A stretch of 64,000 bases of DNA from Candidatus Gastranaerophilales bacterium (GCA_944325865.1 CALVBS010000001.1:186001-250000); one strand, 5' to 3'; positions 1 through 9,827 are shown, counted from the stretch's first letter. Notes: generated from the letters alone by a model not told the origin. Program-made: numbers and translations.

Positions 1-654
1 ACAAAAATTATCTTATTATTAGCAACAGGATATCTTGCAATCAAACATTTGAAGCTTTTACCGTTTTTTGTTATTACCGGAACAATCTTCGCTTATGAAG
101 ATTTCTTTAAATTAACAGAAAACTTAAAGCTTCCTAAAGTCAAAGAATGCATTATTTACACTGTATTAATCGTGATATCTTTAATTCCGTTAACGCTTAA
201 AGAATTTTCTATTCCGCTTAATACAAACAATTATCCGGTAAAAGAAGTTGAATTTGTCAAAATAAATAATATAAAAGGTAATGTGCTTACAAATTTCGGA
301 TTGGGAAGCTTTGTATCATACAAACTCCACCCTAATAACCTTATATTTATGGATGGCAGATATGAAGAAGTCTATTTTGATTATATGATACCTCTTTTAA
401 AGAAATTCTTTCTTGTACTGCCGGGCTGGTACGAAATTTACGAAAAATATCCGCCTGATGTTATGATTATTGAAAAATACTATCCTGTATTTGATGCACT
501 GGATAAATCCTCCGAGTGGGTAAAGGTATATCAGGGTGAGTCTTTTGGAGTATTTTTACCTAAACACAAGGTAAAAAAAGAGTATAAACAACCGAGCAAT
601 GATAGAAAGTATTATAAAAATACTCTTTTTGATACAGATATAAAATTTAATTAA
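1..654 (+). CDS. 3' part of a polytopic membrane protein, cut by window start
   Basis: The frame is open through base 1, so the gene starts outside the window; the TTG at 49 is only the first start-like codon inside it. The visible part begins with a hydrophobic stretch, has a second membrane segment (TVLIVISLIPLTL) and then a soluble tail of about 130 residues containing NLIFMDGRYEEVY. Membrane helices followed by a small tail with a conserved DGR resemble the ends of GT-C-type membrane glycosyltransferases. That assignment is inference, because the catalytic N-terminal part is not visible. It ends 16 bases before the patatin-like gene on the same strand. Confidence 0.6.
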   Translation, partial: TKIILLLATGYLAIKHLKLLPFFVITGTIFAYEDFFKLTENLKLPKVKECIIYTVLIVISLIPLTLKEFSIPLNTNNYPVKEVEFVKINNIKGNVLTNFGLGSFVSYKLHPNNLIFMDGRYEEVYFDYMIPLLKKFFLVLPGWYEIYEKYPPDVMIIEKYYPVFDALDKSSEWVKVYQGESFGVFLPKHKVKKEYKQPSNDRKYYKNTLFDTDIKFN

Positions 655-670
655 GTGTATAATAATTATT

Positions 671-1864
671 ATGAATGAAAAATCTTTTAAATATGCATGC
701 CTTTTCGGAGGCGGAGCAATAAGAGGGGTTGCCTATTGCGGTACAATAAAAGCACTTGAAGAGCTTGGCGTTGATGCTGATATAATTGCAGGTTCTTCTG
801 TAGGTTCAATTATAGCCGGACTTCTTGCCGTAGGATATACTGCACAAGAATTGAAGGAAATCTTTTTACAGGTAAATTTTGAACTGTTTAGAGATTTACA
901 GTTCGCTCTCGGGCCACAGTTTGCACTCAGTAAAGGTGAAGTTTTTCTTGATTGGGTAAGGGAGTTAATAGAGCAAAAGTTCTACGGTGAAAAATATAAA
1001 AAAGGTACCCATAAAGCAGTTACGTTCTCTGATTTAGACAAAAATCTTGTAATTATAACAACAGATTTATCAAGTTTTGAGTGCAAAGAATTTTCAAAAC
1101 AAGAAACTCCTGATTTTGAAATAGCAACAGCAATAAGAATTTCCTGCAGCATGCCGGGCTTAATGAAACCTATTGAATATAATAACAGGGTTCTTGTTGA
1201 CGGAGATTTACAAAAAGGCTCTCCAATGTGGCGTTTATCAAAGAATCTTCAACCGAAAAATGAAAGAATACTTGAGTTCAGATTAGAAGGTGACTTTGAA
1301 GGTAATGATAAAAACACCATTGAATATATAAATTCTTTATATACATATGCTACAGCCATAGCTACGGAATTTATAATGGAAGTGTATAACAAAAACGACA
1401 AGTATGATTATATCGTTATCAATACTGGAGACGTAAATATTGTTGATTTTAACCTGCCGACCGATAAAAGGGAAAATCTTATGCAAATCGGCTATAGTCA
1501 GACAATGAACTATTTTAAAGATGTATTACCTTTGAAAAAAGAAAACTTGCTAAAGATTTATACAGAAATAGAAACTCATTTGAAAAAGGTTAAATCAAAC
1601 ATTGAATCCAATAATATTAAAAAGGCAAAAGAAACTCTTACAGAGTTATTTATGTATCTTTGCGACTATGTAAACGTTATTGATATAAAAGATTTTAATG
1701 AATTAAAAGAGTTTAAAGACATACTTTTCAGCAATATAGTTTATCCTGCATTGTTCGGAAAAACTGGTATTAAAAATGAAAAGTTGGTTTTATGCAAACT
1801 TGAACAGGTAACAAATAACATCGCTGATAAAACATCCGAATATAAACAATTTTTAAAATTATGA
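671..1864 (+). CDS. patatin-like phospholipase
   Basis: The protein has 397 residues and the patatin fold signature. A glycine-rich oxyanion loop (GGGAIRG, about residues 13-19) is followed by the nucleophile motif GSSVG with the catalytic serine near residue 43. The catalytic aspartate lies in VLVDGD near residue 177. Patatin-like enzymes hydrolyse acyl esters of membrane lipids. No signal peptide is visible, so the protein is probably cytoplasmic or delivered by another route. The last 170 residues are charged, helical and not assigned. There is no clear ribosome binding site before the ATG. The gene converges with the following minus-strand gene, with a 6-base tail overlap. Confidence 0.85.
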   Translation: MNEKSFKYACLFGGGAIRGVAYCGTIKALEELGVDADIIAGSSVGSIIAGLLAVGYTAQELKEIFLQVNFELFRDLQFALGPQFALSKGEVFLDWVRELIEQKFYGEKYKKGTHKAVTFSDLDKNLVIITTDLSSFECKEFSKQETPDFEIATAIRISCSMPGLMKPIEYNNRVLVDGDLQKGSPMWRLSKNLQPKNERILEFRLEGDFEGNDKNTIEYINSLYTYATAIATEFIMEVYNKNDKYDYIVINTGDVNIVDFNLPTDKRENLMQIGYSQTMNYFKDVLPLKKENLLKIYTEIETHLKKVKSNIESNNIKKAKETLTELFMYLCDYVNVIDIKDFNELKEFKDILFSNIVYPALFGKTGIKNEKLVLCKLEQVTNNIADKTSEYKQFLKL

Positions 1865-3487
1865 GAATGTTTTAAATGTACGTTCAACGTTTTTATTTAT
1901 AACATTCTGAATTGACTCATATTCGGTTTGCAAAGCATTGTGTTCCGTATCAAGAAGTTTTAAATCATTGTCATACTGCTTGTCCTTAGCTTCAATTTCC
2001 TGTTGAACTCTCTGATATTTAACTTCAGCCTTAGTTTGCTCAATATCATTACTTTCTTCACTTACTTCGACCACAGACGAATAAACAATCGAAGTCCATG
2101 ATACATCTTTCAAACCACTGCCGCTTTCGCTAATTTCAGTATATTGAGCCTGTTCCATAGTTATAACACCATTTTTCAGAGCAAATTCCAGCCATTCCGA
2201 ATCATTCATTAAACCATCTTCAAGAATAGCATAAGATTGTCCGGTTTTTGAATCAGTAATCCAGCCGTCTTCTGATTCTACATAATCTTCATCCTGCATA
2301 TATCCGGCTTTGTAATCACTTTCACCGTTCATTCTGTGCCATAAGTTTATGTACCATTGGCCTTTATCCGCATCAAGCAATGTACGAACTTTCTTTTCTA
2401 TAAACATTGGAACATCAAATTCCGGCGGTTCTTCTTCTTCCCACTGTTGGTGAGCTTTTTCAAAAGCATCATAATCAACGGTTGTAACTTCTTCTTTAAC
2501 TGCCTGCTTTAAATCATGTTCAACAAAGTAGAAGAATTTTTCAAGACTGTCCGGCTCTGCTTTGCCGCCGGTTGAAGAACCAATCATATACTCGTCATGA
2601 ACTTCCCACAACAAGTCAACACATCTCTGCCACAAAGTCATATTAGGATCAGATGCAGGACCTCCGACAGTAACAGTACCATAGTCAGTTGTAACGGTCT
2701 GAGAACCGCCTTCAATCACATCACCTGAACAATACCCATTTTTTAGCATTTCCGTAATAGGTGCAAATTTTATTGTACCATGTTTTGCAGTATTCCAACA
2801 CCAGCTGGTATTATGCTCTTCACAGCTTCCGTCATAAATTACATAAGTATGTCCGTCACTTGTAGTGACTTCCCCAGGTCCGATTAAATCAGACAAAACA
2901 TGCATATAACAACCGCTGCCATTAATAGCTCCGCCTAAACACCCTCCGGATGAAGTAACAGCTTCATAAATTTCATTATTTGTAGAAGGAACAAGTTCTG
3001 TCGTTGTGTAATCTTCAATTTTAGGTTCCTTAGCTTCCCACTCTTTATACCCTTTTATGTAATCCGCATAAGCATCATCATATTCAGGATTTTTTACCTC
3101 TACAATCTCAGCTTGATCCATTGGAGCAAGTAAGCCATACTTGTCCAGAAATTCTTCAAGAGTGTCGCTTTCTTCAAAATTTTGTCCGTCAGTTTCTGAA
3201 ACAAGAAGCTGACCGGCAGCATTAACCAGTCCGTATTGATTTTTAATAGGGCTGTATGTATATAAAGCAGCTCCGGTCAATTTTGTAGTAATAGCATTAC
3301 CGTATTCATCATAGGAAGTATATGAAAAATTAGTATCGTTTAATGCTTTTATATATTCATCACTTGCATACTGAATACTGTCTGCAAGTCTAATTTTTGC
3401 ATTGGAAATTTTCTGCGCCCTTAACTCGTTATTGTTAAGGCGTGCAGTTAAGGTTAATAATCTCGCCTGTGAAGCTGATAATCCCAT
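1859..3487 (-). CDS. lineage-specific protein with coiled-coil ends, filament-like
   Basis: I do not recognise a named family in this 542-residue protein. The N-terminus (MGLSASQARLLTLTARLNNN) is amphipathic without a Sec signal, and the last 60 residues are heptad-like and end RTFKTFS. The middle is acidic and rich in Tyr and Gly, with several cysteines around residues 180-260. Helical termini around a variable middle recall flagellin, hook-associated or needle proteins, but no flagellar gene is nearby and this is only an architectural analogy. It is divergent from nadD across 131 bases. Confidence 0.65.
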   Translation of the reverse strand: MGLSASQARLLTLTARLNNNELRAQKISNAKIRLADSIQYASDEYIKALNDTNFSYTSYDEYGNAITTKLTGAALYTYSPIKNQYGLVNAAGQLLVSETDGQNFEESDTLEEFLDKYGLLAPMDQAEIVEVKNPEYDDAYADYIKGYKEWEAKEPKIEDYTTTELVPSTNNEIYEAVTSSGGCLGGAINGSGCYMHVLSDLIGPGEVTTSDGHTYVIYDGSCEEHNTSWCWNTAKHGTIKFAPITEMLKNGYCSGDVIEGGSQTVTTDYGTVTVGGPASDPNMTLWQRCVDLLWEVHDEYMIGSSTGGKAEPDSLEKFFYFVEHDLKQAVKEEVTTVDYDAFEKAHQQWEEEEPPEFDVPMFIEKKVRTLLDADKGQWYINLWHRMNGESDYKAGYMQDEDYVESEDGWITDSKTGQSYAILEDGLMNDSEWLEFALKNGVITMEQAQYTEISESGSGLKDVSWTSIVYSSVVEVSEESNDIEQTKAEVKYQRVQQEIEAKDKQYDNDLKLLDTEHNALQTEYESIQNVINKNVERTFKTFS

Positions 3488-3618
3488 ATCTGCAATTTTC
3501 CTTTTGTAATATTAGCTAAGATACTTATATCTACGGATTTTTCGGTTAATTTCTTTATAGATATACGTAATTTGTTACATTAGTTTACAATATTTAACTT
3601 ATCTGTTAAAATTTACTT

Positions 3619-4209
3619 ATGAAGTTATGTGTTTTTCAAGGAACATTCAATCCCATACACAACGCACACATAAGAGTTGCGAAATTTGCTTATAATCATA
3701 AGGACTTTGATAAAATACTTTTCATACCTGCGGCAAAGCCGCCGCATAAAGCATACAATCCAAATCTATCCTTACACAGATATAATATGGTAAAACTTGC
3801 TATTGAAAAGTATAACGAATTTGACATATCAGATATCGAATTTAAACTTCAAGGCAAATCATATACTTACAATACAATCTGTGAACTCTATAAGCTATAT
3901 CCTATAGAAGAGAAAATTAATTTTCTGATAGGAACTGATGCTTTTAGAGAAATAGAATTCTGGTACAGGACAGATGATTTAAAAAAACTTGTTAAATTTA
4001 TAATTTTTATAAGAGATAGTGAATTTTCAGAAAAAGAATTTAGTGAATTAAAAGAAAAAGGTTATAATTTCGAATTTATGCCGCTGGAATTTGCGGACAT
4101 ATCTTCAACGGACATAAGGAACAGAATTAAAGAAAACAAACCTGTAACAGGTCTGATAGATAGCAAAGTAGAGGAATATATAAAAGAAAATGGTTTATAC
4201 AAAGATTAA
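3619..4209 (+). CDS. nadD: nicotinate-nucleotide adenylyltransferase
   Basis: This enzyme adenylates nicotinate mononucleotide to deamido-NAD in NAD synthesis. The N-terminal nucleotidyltransferase motif is GTFNPIHNAH (residues 8-17, HxxH type). The C-terminal ISSTDIRNR matches the ISSTxIR motif of the family. The length of 196 residues is normal. The 3' end overlaps yqeK by 20 bases, a pairing that is common in bacteria and suggests translational coupling. Confidence 0.95.
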   Translation: MKLCVFQGTFNPIHNAHIRVAKFAYNHKDFDKILFIPAAKPPHKAYNPNLSLHRYNMVKLAIEKYNEFDISDIEFKLQGKSYTYNTICELYKLYPIEEKINFLIGTDAFREIEFWYRTDDLKKLVKFIIFIRDSEFSEKEFSELKEKGYNFEFMPLEFADISSTDIRNRIKENKPVTGLIDSKVEEYIKENGLYKD

Positions 4210-4789
4210 TGAAAAAGAAATTACAAAATGGCTAAAAGAAAATCTTAATGAAGAACGCTATATGCATTCTCTTGGCACAGCACAATGTGCAAAAGAACTT
4301 GCTGAAAAGTTCAAATTAAATACTGAAAAAGCTTATATAGCAGGACTTTTACATGATTGTGCAAAATGTTTTCCTAAAGAAAAACTTCTTGATATAATAC
4401 ATCAACATATTGATGTTGAAGAAAGCGAAATGCTTAATTATAAAACCTTACATGCACCTGTAAGTGCTTATTATGCTGAACATCAATTCGGAGTAACCGA
4501 TATGGAAATTCTTTCAGCAATAAGATGGCATACTCTGGGAAAACTTGAAATGTCTGATTTTGAAAAAATAATATTTCTTGCAGACAAAATAGAACCAAAT
4601 ACAAGAGATAGGGAATATTCCGCAATTATAAGGAGTTATCTTGATGAAGAAAACGGATTGAACAAAGCTCTTTTAAAGTGTTACAAAGAAACCATAAAGA
4701 GCCTTGTTAAGCGAGATTTAAAGATTTGTCTTCTTACAATAGAGATTTATAACAAGCTGGAAGATTCTGTAAATGTTTCAGATATTTAA
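4190..4789 (+). CDS. yqeK: HD-domain Ap4A hydrolase of the YqeK family
   Basis: This is an HD-superfamily metal hydrolase. The first His lies in MHSLGTA, the HD pair in AGLLHDCAK, a further His in the TLHAPVSAYYA segment, another in AIRWHTLG, and an Asp in FLADKIEP. This order matches YqeK, which hydrolyses diadenosine tetraphosphate symmetrically to ADP. The length (199 residues) and the position overlapping the end of nadD support the call. The frame is intact and there is nothing unusual in it. Confidence 0.9.
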   Translation: MVYTKINEKEITKWLKENLNEERYMHSLGTAQCAKELAEKFKLNTEKAYIAGLLHDCAKCFPKEKLLDIIHQHIDVEESEMLNYKTLHAPVSAYYAEHQFGVTDMEILSAIRWHTLGKLEMSDFEKIIFLADKIEPNTRDREYSAIIRSYLDEENGLNKALLKCYKETIKSLVKRDLKICLLTIEIYNKLEDSVNVSDI

Positions 4790-4793
4790 TGAT

Positions 4794-4823
4794 TTGACAT
4801 GATTTTGGCATGTTCATGATAAA
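4794..4823 (+). promoter_or_regulatory. sigma-70-type promoter of the 4852 gene
   Basis: TTGACA at 4794-4799 is followed after 18 bases by GATAAA at 4818-4823. Transcription would begin near 4830. This places the ATG at 4810 inside the promoter and supports the later start at 4852, which has AGAGGAAG six bases upstream. Confidence 0.6.
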
Positions 4824-4851
4824 ATTATGTCAGTATAAGAGGAAGTATTTG

Positions 4852-7179
4852 ATGAAAGTTCTTGAAGTAAAAAATAATCTTGTAAAAATAGAATATAATC
4901 AGGAGGATAACCTTTTACTGGCAGGATTTGTGGTTATAGAAGACTCTCAATCACCATATGTGGCCCAGATTTTGAGTTTAAAAGCTGATAACGGAAACAA
5001 TTATGCTATTGTAAAACTTCTGTTTACATTTAATGATGAAGGAATACTTAAAAATTATAACGGTTCAATACCTTCTCTGGATGCAGATGTTACGAGATTG
5101 GATGCAAGAGACCTTCTGGATATACTTCCGGTTAATACACCTGTAGAAATCGGGAATATTGCACATCAGGGAATAGCTTTAAACGTTGATATGTCAATGT
5201 TTGAAAAGAATCTTCTTATATGTTCCGACAGTTATGAAAATTCCAATATTCTTCTTGAAAATTTTATTTATCAGTTGACAGAACAGAATAAAAAAACAAT
5301 AGTTATTGATAACGACGGCACCATTGGCGGTCAAAAACTTATTTTCGGAACAGATTTTAAACTACCTCTTAATTATGAAACAATAAATTATATTTATGAA
5401 CATGAGCTGGGTAATATTGATCCCGCAAGTAAAGCCGTAATTCAAGATATATTTCTTGAAGTTCAGGAATATTCAAAAACAGTTCTTGATAAATTTATTC
5501 CGTTTGATAACTTTCTGGCTGTTGTTGATGAACAATACAGAGCAACAGGAATTCCGGAACTTGTCCTCTTGAAAAATAAGCTTTTAAGATACAAAGAAAT
5601 GAATGTATTTGCACAATCACCAAAAGAAATTCATGGTTTGCAAAGTGCTATTCGTGCAAATATTAGTAATACTATTGATATTTCATCGGCAGAAGATTCG
5701 CTGCAAAATGAAATTATCAAGTATATTTATAACACCATTGATGAAATGGATTTGTTTGTATATGCATTTGTTCAGCTTAACAATGAGAATGCTGATAAGA
5801 AAATTATCAGACATTTTCTCACCAAAAATAAAATATACACATCTGTTGTATGCAGTCATAATTTTAAATATATTTATGAACTAAAAGAACGAGCAAACAA
5901 TCTCATTTTCTTTGCTCCATTAACTATGCAGCATGATTTTGCAGGATATAATACGTTCTTAAACAAACTGAATTCAGATGAATTTATTATTTACGGAAAA
6001 GCTACCCAGCATATTCCTCTAATAGTTGAATTGGTTTCTATGGTTGAAGAAGAAATTCCAGAAGATGATAGTAATAGTCATCAGACAGCAGATGAAGAAC
6101 TTACCGAATCTGTACAAGAAGAAACTCAACAGGATGATTTTTCGGAAGAATCCGACTCATATTCATACGAAACTCTAATTGAAGATACTGCAGTACAACC
6201 TGAACCTGAGACTGAAAAAGCTGAAAACGCAGAGGAAGAAACTGCCGACAAGCAGCAGGAAAACATTTCTGAGACTCAACAAACTGAACAGACAGTAACT
6301 GAGCCGCATGCAGAATCAGAAGAGGATACAGAGGAAACTGAATCGGAAGAAGAAAATGAAGAAGTAGAAGAAGATGACTCTGAAGACTATGACTATGAAG
6401 AAGAGGTTGAAGACGATGAAATAGATGACTCTGAAGAGCCAGAAGAACAACAAAACCTCTCTGACGAATTTGAAGAAGATGATGAAGATGATACCGAAGC
6501 AACCGAATCAGAAGAAGAAACTGAAGATATTGTTGATACGGAAACTATTACCAGTATTATAGATGAAGAAATTCAGGCTGAAGCATTAACTCCGCAAGAG
6601 GATGATATTATAGAAGGTGAATTTACCGAATTGGATGATACTTCAAATCTTGAAAGTTCAATCGAAGAGCCGTCAATGGAACTTGAAGAAAACGATTCAA
6701 ATATGGAACTGCCTTCTTTGGAAGATGTTTCTGATAATATTACTGAGACAGAAGAAACAGAAATGCCTTCAGATGAAATTCCGGAAAACGAACAAAATAT
6801 CGATGATAAGGTATCAAAAGATGTTGACGAATTAATTTATTCTGCTGAAAAGCAAGAAATACCATCGATTGACGATATTGTCGAAAACGAAAACTCCGAA
6901 GACAGTTTAACAGAAGATGATTTAAATTTTATACAGGATGTTAACTCGCCGACAACTGAAGACAGCCTGCCGGTTTATCCTGCAGAAAGTCCAAATGCTG
7001 CAACCCAAGAAGGTCCGGCTTTTGCAGCTGGTGATCATGTATCCCATCCGAAATACGGGGAAGGGGTTGTTGAAAAAATAATCCGTTACGGAAATAAAGC
7101 ACTTTGTTCAATAAGCTTTATTAATGTCGGAAGAAGACTTCTTGATCCTGCAATATCTGAAATAACCAAGCTTGATTAG
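4852..7179 (+). CDS. HerA-like ATPase relic, acidic linker, PcrA-type Tudor tail
   Basis: The protein has 775 residues in three parts. Residues 1-390 look like an N-terminal beta-barrel (MKVLEVKNNLVKIEYN) followed by a HerA/FtsK-like P-loop fold, but where a Walker A loop is expected the sequence reads CSDSYENSNILLEN, without GxxxxGK. Residues 400-700 are almost entirely Glu, Asp, Ser and Thr. The last 55 residues (GDHVSHPKYGEGVVEKI, then ISFINVGRRLLDP) match the Tudor-like tail of UvrD/PcrA helicases, which in PcrA binds RNA polymerase. A role linking transcription and DNA is inference. The start was chosen from its ribosome binding site and the promoter overlapping the earlier ATG. Confidence 0.55.
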   Translation: MKVLEVKNNLVKIEYNQEDNLLLAGFVVIEDSQSPYVAQILSLKADNGNNYAIVKLLFTFNDEGILKNYNGSIPSLDADVTRLDARDLLDILPVNTPVEIGNIAHQGIALNVDMSMFEKNLLICSDSYENSNILLENFIYQLTEQNKKTIVIDNDGTIGGQKLIFGTDFKLPLNYETINYIYEHELGNIDPASKAVIQDIFLEVQEYSKTVLDKFIPFDNFLAVVDEQYRATGIPELVLLKNKLLRYKEMNVFAQSPKEIHGLQSAIRANISNTIDISSAEDSLQNEIIKYIYNTIDEMDLFVYAFVQLNNENADKKIIRHFLTKNKIYTSVVCSHNFKYIYELKERANNLIFFAPLTMQHDFAGYNTFLNKLNSDEFIIYGKATQHIPLIVELVSMVEEEIPEDDSNSHQTADEELTESVQEETQQDDFSEESDSYSYETLIEDTAVQPEPETEKAENAEEETADKQQENISETQQTEQTVTEPHAESEEDTEETESEEENEEVEEDDSEDYDYEEEVEDDEIDDSEEPEEQQNLSDEFEEDDEDDTEATESEEETEDIVDTETITSIIDEEIQAEALTPQEDDIIEGEFTELDDTSNLESSIEEPSMELEENDSNMELPSLEDVSDNITETEETEMPSDEIPENEQNIDDKVSKDVDELIYSAEKQEIPSIDDIVENENSEDSLTEDDLNFIQDVNSPTTEDSLPVYPAESPNAATQEGPAFAAGDHVSHPKYGEGVVEKIIRYGNKALCSISFINVGRRLLDPAISEITKLD

Positions 7180-7186
7180 TATAAAA

Positions 7187-7537
7187 TTATTGTCTTAAGT
7201 TTTCAGCACCTTTTAAATAAACAAATTTAGGTGTAAAATTTTCTTCACAATTCAGGACTATTAAAACTCTGAGACATCTTTTTAAAGAATCTGGAACATC
7301 AAGCTCATGAAAACACATCATTGCTGTATTATTCCAACCGAAATCTAATCTTGCAAATTTAGCAGGAAATGCTGCATTTAAGTCATCGGTAAGCGTAAAA
7401 ATAACATGAGAAATATATTCTTCTTCAATCTTATTTGCTGAAATCAGTTCCGATAGAAGCTCGTGCAGAGCCTTTCTAATGGATTCTTCAGTATTAGATT
7501 CGACAGTAATTGCTCCTCTTATACCCTTTGTAATCAT
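7187..7537 (-). CDS. aroH: chorismate mutase, AroH type
   Basis: AroH converts chorismate to prephenate for Phe and Tyr synthesis. The N-terminus ITKGIRGAITVESNTEE matches Bacillus AroH (RGIRGATTVE). DLNAAFPAKFAR and the C-terminal VYLKGAENLR are also family landmarks. The ATG at 7537 overlaps the fmt stop as ATGA, suggesting coupling. A GTG two codons upstream is possible but less likely. At 116 residues it is of ordinary size for this trimeric enzyme. Confidence 0.9.
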   Translation of the reverse strand: MITKGIRGAITVESNTEESIRKALHELLSELISANKIEEEYISHVIFTLTDDLNAAFPAKFARLDFGWNNTAMMCFHELDVPDSLKRCLRVLIVLNCEENFTPKFVYLKGAENLRQ

Positions 7538-8460
7538 AAGCACCCGCTTTTAATTTTTAAACCGTTATACCAGTCTCTGGCATTCATTTCACCCTTTCCT
7601 TCAGGCTTAACTGTGATAATCATAAGAGAATTTTTCCCGCAGGCTACCTTTACACCATCCTTGCAAACTTCTAAAATACTTCCCGGAGTTCCTGAAGCTT
7701 GCTCAACTCTTGTTTTCATAACTTTTATTATTTTATCATTATATACAAAATGGGCAGAAGGGAATTTGTAAATACCTCTGACCAGATTATGAATATCATT
7801 TGCCGGCTTATTCCAATCAATAATTGTTTCGTCTTTTGTAAGTTTATTTGCCATACAAACGCCTTCTTCACACTGCGGTTGCGGAATAATTGTTTTATCA
7901 ACCAATCCGATAAGCGTCTTCTCAATTAATTGAGGAGAATCTTCGCTAATGATATTAAATAACTCTTCACAGTTGGTTGAATCAGATAAAGGAATCACCT
8001 TTTTAAGACATACATCACCGCAATCAAGCCCAAGTTCAGTAATCATTGTACAAATACCGGTTTCGGAATCTCCGTTGATAATTGCACGCTGTATAGGATT
8101 TGCACCTCTGTATTTAGGCAATAATGACGCATGAAGATTTATTGTCTCATATTTAGGAATATCAAGAACCTCCTGTGATAAAATCTGTCCGAAAGCAAAT
8201 GTTACAAAGAAATCCGGCTCTAAATTTTTTAATTCTGCTTGAATTTCAGGTTCTTTTCGTATTGATTTTGGCTGAAATACAGGTAAATTGTGAACAATCG
8301 CAAATTCTTTAATAGGAGATGCCGTCATTTTGTGTCCGCGTCCGGAAGGTTTATCCGGCTGAGTAACAACAGCAACAACTTCAATATTATCCGACTTATA
8401 AAGATATTCAAGTGATTTTAATGCAATTTTCGGAGTTCCGAAAAAGACTACTTTAATCAT
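7534..8460 (-). CDS. fmt: methionyl-tRNA formyltransferase
   Basis: Fmt formylates initiator Met-tRNA using 10-formyl-tetrahydrofolate. The start is MIKVVFFGTP at 8460, overlapping the def stop by 8 bases; an ATG ten codons upstream lies inside def and adds an atypical extension. Landmarks are VVTQPDKPSGRG, the formyltransferase core INLHASLLPKYRGANPIQ (Asn, His) and ITELGLDCGDV. The length of 308 residues is normal. It lies between def and aroH in one minus-strand operon, so formylation and deformylation are co-expressed. Confidence 0.95.
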   Translation of the reverse strand: MIKVVFFGTPKIALKSLEYLYKSDNIEVVAVVTQPDKPSGRGHKMTASPIKEFAIVHNLPVFQPKSIRKEPEIQAELKNLEPDFFVTFAFGQILSQEVLDIPKYETINLHASLLPKYRGANPIQRAIINGDSETGICTMITELGLDCGDVCLKKVIPLSDSTNCEELFNIISEDSPQLIEKTLIGLVDKTIIPQPQCEEGVCMANKLTKDETIIDWNKPANDIHNLVRGIYKFPSAHFVYNDKIIKVMKTRVEQASGTPGSILEVCKDGVKVACGKNSLMIITVKPEGKGEMNARDWYNGLKIKSGCL

Positions 8461-9016
8461 TCTCCAGCTCTTCCTCCAAATCAGGTTCAATAAGAAGTTT
8501 ATCTTCTTCTATCGGCGGCAGGTGATGTTTTTGAAGAATACTATCCGTTTCAAAACGGTTCACACAATGGTCAATAAACAAAATACCATCAAGATGATCA
8601 TATTCATGCTGAATAGCACGTGCTAAAAGACATCCGTCAGTTGCCTCAAGAATAAAAGGACGTCCGTTAATATCAAGAGCTTTTACTGTAACATTCTTAT
8701 ATCTTCTGACAGCTGTATATGCCTCAGGAAAGCTTAAACAGCCTTCATCTTCTATAATGGCACCCGATTTTTTAATAATTTTCGGATTAATAAAAACTAA
8801 CGGTTTCATAGGATTATCTTTAGTAGAAGCATCAATTACATATACTCTCAAATTAACACCAATCTGAGGAGCGGCAAGCCCTACACCATTATTTGTGTAC
8901 ATAGTGTCAAACAAATCCTGAACCAGATCCGTTATTTTTCTTGAAACTTTATGAACTTCCTTGGAAGGTTCTCTCAAAGAAGGTTCTCCATACTTAACAA
9001 CTTTTCTTATTGACAT
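8453..9016 (-). CDS. def: peptide deformylase
   Basis: Def removes the formyl group from nascent proteins. All three motifs are present: GVGLAAPQIG (motif I), EGCLSFPE (motif II, metal-binding Cys) and QHEYDHLDG (motif III, HExxH). The start at 9016 (MSIRKVVKYGEP) has GAGG eleven bases upstream. A start at 9055 would add 13 residues the family lacks. The C-terminal 20 residues are acidic. It overlaps fmt by 8 bases. Confidence 0.95.
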   Translation of the reverse strand: MSIRKVVKYGEPSLREPSKEVHKVSRKITDLVQDLFDTMYTNNGVGLAAPQIGVNLRVYVIDASTKDNPMKPLVFINPKIIKKSGAIIEDEGCLSFPEAYTAVRRYKNVTVKALDINGRPFILEATDGCLLARAIQHEYDHLDGILFIDHCVNRFETDSILQKHHLPPIEEDKLLIEPDLEEELEND

Positions 9017-9125
9017 ATTCTTTAAAACCTCACTAATAGCAAAAGTATATAACAAATTGTTACAAAAAACAAGGAAATCAAAATTTTAGTAATCTAGAAA
9101 CGTTTATATTTATAAGAGAGAAAAT

Positions 9126-9827
9126 ATGGATATTAGTAAATTACAAGATATAAAGACATCATTACTGCACAACAGCCAAACAAAGGCTTTAACTACTAGT
9201 AGCAATACTTTAAATGAATCAATATTTACTAAAGAAAAGGGCATCAAAAGTAATATAAATTCACTGGACAATTCCATCACTTCAAATAATACTCAAAAGA
9301 GTAAAAAAGAAGACCTAACACAAGCAATGCAAGAAGTTCAGAGATTAGTAAATACATATATGAAAAACGCAAAAGAACCTGAAATTGCTGAAAATATTGT
9401 AAAAACACTACAAACAGCATCTATAAAGAAATTAGGCGGAGCCGCTGCAGGTGCAACGAATCGAAACTGGTTTAAAAGTGCAGGGATAATATCAAGCCTT
9501 CCAAAAGAAATTTATAACAGCAGTACCTTAGAAGAAGCAATGAGTAAAATTAACGCAGCAGAAACTGAATGTCAAAATTTACAAAGTAAAAATAAAGAAA
9601 TAGTAAATTCTGCAGAAAAGCTAACAAGAATCGACAATCAAGCCAACACAGAAAATACTACAAACTTTAATCAAGAAAATAATATGCCTAATACTCAGGA
9701 TGGAGACGGGATTATAAGTGAGATAGAAACATCTGTTCAAAACTCCGATTTCCGCAATCAGACTGAAACAGAAAATAATATAAACATATCAAAAGACAAT
9801 AAGCACAAAAATCCAGAAACTATCTAA
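9126..9827 (+). CDS. unrecognised hydrophilic protein
   Basis: I do not recognise this 233-residue protein. It is rich in Asn, Ser, Thr and Lys and has no signal peptide or membrane helix. A helical core at about residues 60-170 (LTQAMQEVQRLVNTYMKNA, then GGAAAGATNRNWFKSAG) is flanked by low-complexity tails. AGAGAG lies just before the ATG. It converges with queE with an 8-base overlap. Composition resembles other lineage-specific proteins here, but the N-terminal F-G/Q motif is missing. Confidence 0.6.
   Translation: MDISKLQDIKTSLLHNSQTKALTTSSNTLNESIFTKEKGIKSNINSLDNSITSNNTQKSKKEDLTQAMQEVQRLVNTYMKNAKEPEIAENIVKTLQTASIKKLGGAAAGATNRNWFKSAGIISSLPKEIYNSSTLEEAMSKINAAETECQNLQSKNKEIVNSAEKLTRIDNQANTENTTNFNQENNMPNTQDGDGIISEIETSVQNSDFRNQTETENNINISKDNKHKNPETI

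Noticed and set aside
4810-4851. Earlier ATG as start of the HerA-like gene
   Set aside because: It falls inside a well-formed promoter and lacks a ribosome binding site, whereas 4852 has one.
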